A DNA stretch of 64,000 nucleotides from Companilactobacillus suantsaicola. Its GTDB lineage: Bacteria > Bacillota > Bacilli > Lactobacillales > Lactobacillaceae. The stretch covers positions 1 through 64,000 of the forward strand of contig NZ_RKLY01000006.1 in NCBI RefSeq assembly GCF_004745525.1, given 5' to 3'. The first letter of the stretch is position 1, and the number at the start of each line of letters is the position of its first letter. The position numbers were made by a program, and so were the translations under genes. This document shows, one piece after another, positions 62,362 to 64,000 of the stretch. Under the pieces are notes generated by a model. The model was not told where the DNA came from and searched no databases. It saw only the letters and a list, made by a program, of their open reading frames with translations.

Positions 62362-62429
62362 CCTTTCATATCTATATTCTTTAATTACTATATTTAAAAT
62401 ACTTTTTATTTTATTATCTGTATAATTGT

Positions 62430-62570
62430 AAAAAAAAAAGTCCCTTTCCCAGCCAACGGCAAAAACTAGGAGAGAAAAGGACAGACGATACGAGCAACCT
62501 ATCTGTAACCAACAGATAGAGACAACACTATTGATTAACCAAATCAATAGAGGATATAACACTAATGTTC
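62430..62570 (-). ncRNA. Candidate small RNA with two like hairpins and a terminator
   Basis: On the minus strand, hairpin 1 (CTATTGATT-TGGTT-AATCAATAG, 62550-62528) and hairpin 2 (CTATCTGT-TGGTT-ACAGATAG, 62519-62499) have the same 5-base loop TGGTT and are 30 bases apart, followed by an 11-bp terminator stem (GTCCTTTTCTC with GGGAAAGGGAC) and ten T (62439-62430). A promoter (TTTACA at 62605-62600, TATATT at 62582-62577, 17-base spacer) lies in front, giving a transcript of about 140 bases. No ribosome binding site fits a protein in it. It stands between the lysin terminator and the cargo operon. Confidence 0.6.
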
Positions 62571-62576
62571 ATATAT

Positions 62577-62605
62577 AATATAATACACATTATACAAATT
62601 GTAAA
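62577..62605 (-). promoter_or_regulatory. Putative promoter of the candidate small RNA
   Basis: TTTACA and TATATT, spaced by 17 bases on the minus strand, lie upstream of the twin-hairpin RNA. Neither box is perfect; transcription would start near 62570. Confidence 0.4.
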
Positions 62606-62642
62606 CCGAACACGTAGTGTAAAGTCAACAGTTTTAGACAAA

Positions 62643-62678
62643 CAAAAAAGCCCTCATCTAAATTAATAGATGAGAGCT
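62643..62678 (-). terminator. rho-independent terminator of the endolysin transcript
   Basis: AGCTCTCATCTA and TAGATGAGGGCT form a 12-bp stem with one mismatch, then T residues on the minus strand (complement of 62643-62649). It lies about 115 bases after the endolysin stop codon. Confidence 0.78.
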
Positions 62679-62793
62679 AAATGATTGTCTAACCAGAATG
62701 GTGTGTTTAAAGGCTTGATGTGCTTTTAAGCACTCTTTTAATATACACAACAATTTATTAAATTAATATAATCAGTTTTGCTATTTTGTCCAA

Positions 62794-63744
62794 TTAGCCT
62801 TTGAAACCTGAACCTTGAGCGTATTCAATAGGCAAGAACATATCTGTAGCGATTTGGTAACACCAGCCAGCACCGGGAATATTAGACATACTGCCAAATT
62901 TCCAAGCTGAGCCACCAACTAAATCAATATTAACCACTTTGCCTGTATGATCCACAGCGTGGACTGGAATATCAGAGTTAATAGCTACTCTATCATTGAA
63001 TGTGGTAATTGATTGAGGGATGTAAATGTTACCACCAATTAAGTAATGAGGTTTACCGTTAATCATCTCGATACCGGCTGAAATCCAACCAGTACCAGGT
63101 CCAATGTTGGTTGTTCCATTTGCTGAGCCATCTTTCTTATATGTGGCGTAAGCCTTAACGTTGCCGTTTAATACGGTAACAACGTTATTGATATTAGTAA
63201 ACGTCTTCTTAGGTGCTACTGGCTCACTGATACCGCTTAGAATATCCTTAGCTAGCTGCTCATGTGTGATTCCCCAGAATGGCTCTAAATAGCTATTAAC
63301 GGGATCAGTATGTGAACCCCAGATATTATCTGAAATCCACTTATGAGTTTTAATTCCGTTTCCATAAGCATCTAGTGTGGTGGGAATGCCAAATTCTCGG
63401 GCTTTGGAACGTGCAAAATTAACAAAAGTTGCATAGTCTTTCTTAAAAGTAGCTTTATCAGTCGTACGAGCAAGTTCAATTTGTACTGGCGAATTGGCGT
63501 TTGCATAAGAACCAGCTCCCCACGCTTGATATCCGTCAGCACCAACTTGATAAATCTTTCCACCGTCACCAATGACGTATTGGACATAAGTTTGAGTTGT
63601 TGACCAATTATTTTTGAAGTAACTCGCATTAGCTTTGGCACCAATATTTGTTGTTTCATGCAAAACAATAAATTTGTTGGCTGTTCGTGTGGATGAACCT
63701 TCATAAGTTCCTAATGCAAAAGCATTATCGACATTGAAATTCAT
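62794..63744 (-). CDS. Prophage endolysin, N-acetylmuramoyl-L-alanine amidase
   Basis: A 316-residue lysin. The N-terminal amidase_2 domain (about 1-170) has zinc ligands at His29 (IVLHETT) and His145 (GSHTDP) and VQIELAR near residue 90. A linker (EPVAPKKTF) leads to a C-terminal domain of about 140 residues with repeated strands (YKKDGSANGTTNIG, PHYLIGGNIYIPQSI) like an SLAP- or SH3-type cell-wall-binding domain. No signal peptide is seen, consistent with holin-dependent release. It overlaps the holin gene upstream (ATG at its stop codon) and is the last gene of the lysis cassette. Confidence 0.92.
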   Translation of the reverse strand: MNFNVDNAFALGTYEGSSTRTANKFIVLHETTNIGAKANASYFKNNWSTTQTYVQYVIGDGGKIYQVGADGYQAWGAGSYANANSPVQIELARTTDKATFKKDYATFVNFARSKAREFGIPTTLDAYGNGIKTHKWISDNIWGSHTDPVNSYLEPFWGITHEQLAKDILSGISEPVAPKKTFTNINNVVTVLNGNVKAYATYKKDGSANGTTNIGPGTGWISAGIEMINGKPHYLIGGNIYIPQSITTFNDRVAINSDIPVHAVDHTGKVVNIDLVGGSAWKFGSMSNIPGAGWCYQIATDMFLPIEYAQGSGFKG

Positions 63745-64000
63745 TATTTGTCCTCCTTATTTTCGTTTTTAGGTTCGCCATTTTCAGCGTAATCGCTAAG
63801 CTTATTAAGCCTATCCTTGATAAAGTGCGGTAATGGTAAGCCCATCTGTCCTACGTTCTCTGTGATTGACGTAGCATACATAAATATCCACAGCCATAAA
63901 ACTGCGTCTCCTACCCACTCATATCCAATGGCGATTGACCACGGATATAATAGCCACACTAGCAGTATGATCGTGATATGAATGGCGAATCCTTTTTTTC
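63744..64000 (-). CDS. Phage holin, cut by the window edge
   Basis: A frame open to the window end encodes at least 84 residues with two hydrophobic segments (FAIHITIILLVWLLYP and VLWLWIFMYATSI) and a basic-acidic tail. The segment SITENVGQMGLPLPHFIKDR fits the phage_holin_4 / toxin secretion-lysis holin family. Adjacent to and overlapping the endolysin, as holins usually are. Its N-terminus is missing, so the start is not known. Confidence 0.85.
   Translation of the reverse strand, partial: KKGFAIHITIILLVWLLYPWSIAIGYEWVGDAVLWLWIFMYATSITENVGQMGLPLPHFIKDRLNKLSDYAENGEPKNENKEDK

Noticed and set aside
62341-62562. 73-codon hydrophobic frame across the small RNA region
   Set aside because: It starts at GTG with no ribosome binding site and reads through the terminator hairpin and T-run; RNA structure explains the region better. 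Kept as an alternative only.
1-64000. CRISPR arrays, complete insertion sequences, rRNA genes
   Set aside because: No regular spaced direct repeats, no transposase frame and no rRNA sequence were seen.

Overview
The window is AT-rich DNA from a low-GC Firmicute, most likely a Lactobacillaceae species and perhaps a Companilactobacillus-type lactobacillus. The family call rests on Bacillota gene orders (yqeG-yqeH-yhbY-nadD-yqeK-rsfS-yqeM; polA-mutM-coaE-nrdR-dnaB-dnaI-thrS; infC-rpmI-rplT; rpmG-MTHFS-rhomboid-yqgQ-glcK), three T-box leaders, a CcpA-type cre site and ArlRS/EcsAB/PrsA/YhaMNO homologues. The genus is only a guess. Most genes lie on the minus strand.

Layout. 1-2112: a broken sugar-phosphate locus (truncated SIS isomerase, RbsD/FucU mutarotase) divergent from a LacI regulator, with two operator-like palindromes and a cre site between them. 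2150-5181: rhodanese-like protein, glucokinase, YqgQ, rhomboid protease, 5-formyl-THF cyclo-ligase, L33. 5270-15423: PBP2-type transpeptidase, HesB-like protein, GreA, MltG, PheTS with a Phe T-box, an rRNA methyltransferase, acylphosphatase and YidC. 15424-18496: accessory DNA, comprising a 156-bp hairpin element, a Ser/Thr-rich lipoprotein, and a GC-richer island with an HAD phosphatase surrounded by gene remnants. 18497-29165: ArlRS, Gnd, DUF177, TmcAL, the yqe ribosome-assembly/NAD cluster, and rplT-rpmI-infC, where infC starts at an ATA codon behind an L20-type leader. 29425-43865: an orphan bacteriocin-immunity gene, an MDR oxidoreductase, ThrS with its T-box, DNA replication/repair genes, an MFS exporter, MurC, YtpR and a thioredoxin. 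43994-57933: small membrane proteins, TrmB, EcsAB, HIT, PrsA, YhaMNO, YlbF-like, PBP1A, a pseudouridine synthase and a MenA-type prenyltransferase. 57946-60705: ArgS with its T-box, a tiny ORF and a lipoprotein.

60873-64000 is the right end of a prophage next to a tRNA-Gly(CCC) gene. Reading from the window end toward the tRNA on the minus strand it holds a holin (cut by the window edge), an amidase endolysin, a terminator, a candidate stand-alone small RNA (two hairpins with identical AACCA/TGGTT loops followed by a strong terminator), a pair of operator palindromes 21 bp apart, a two-gene cargo operon (acidic protein plus a protein with a C-terminal helix-turn-helix), and direct/inverted repeats abutting the tRNA that look like attachment-site arms. 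This lysin-to-att cargo segment is the best candidate for an undescribed system in the window.

Apart from the two accessory regions, the window is ordinary housekeeping sequence for translation, cell wall synthesis, protein export and DNA replication.
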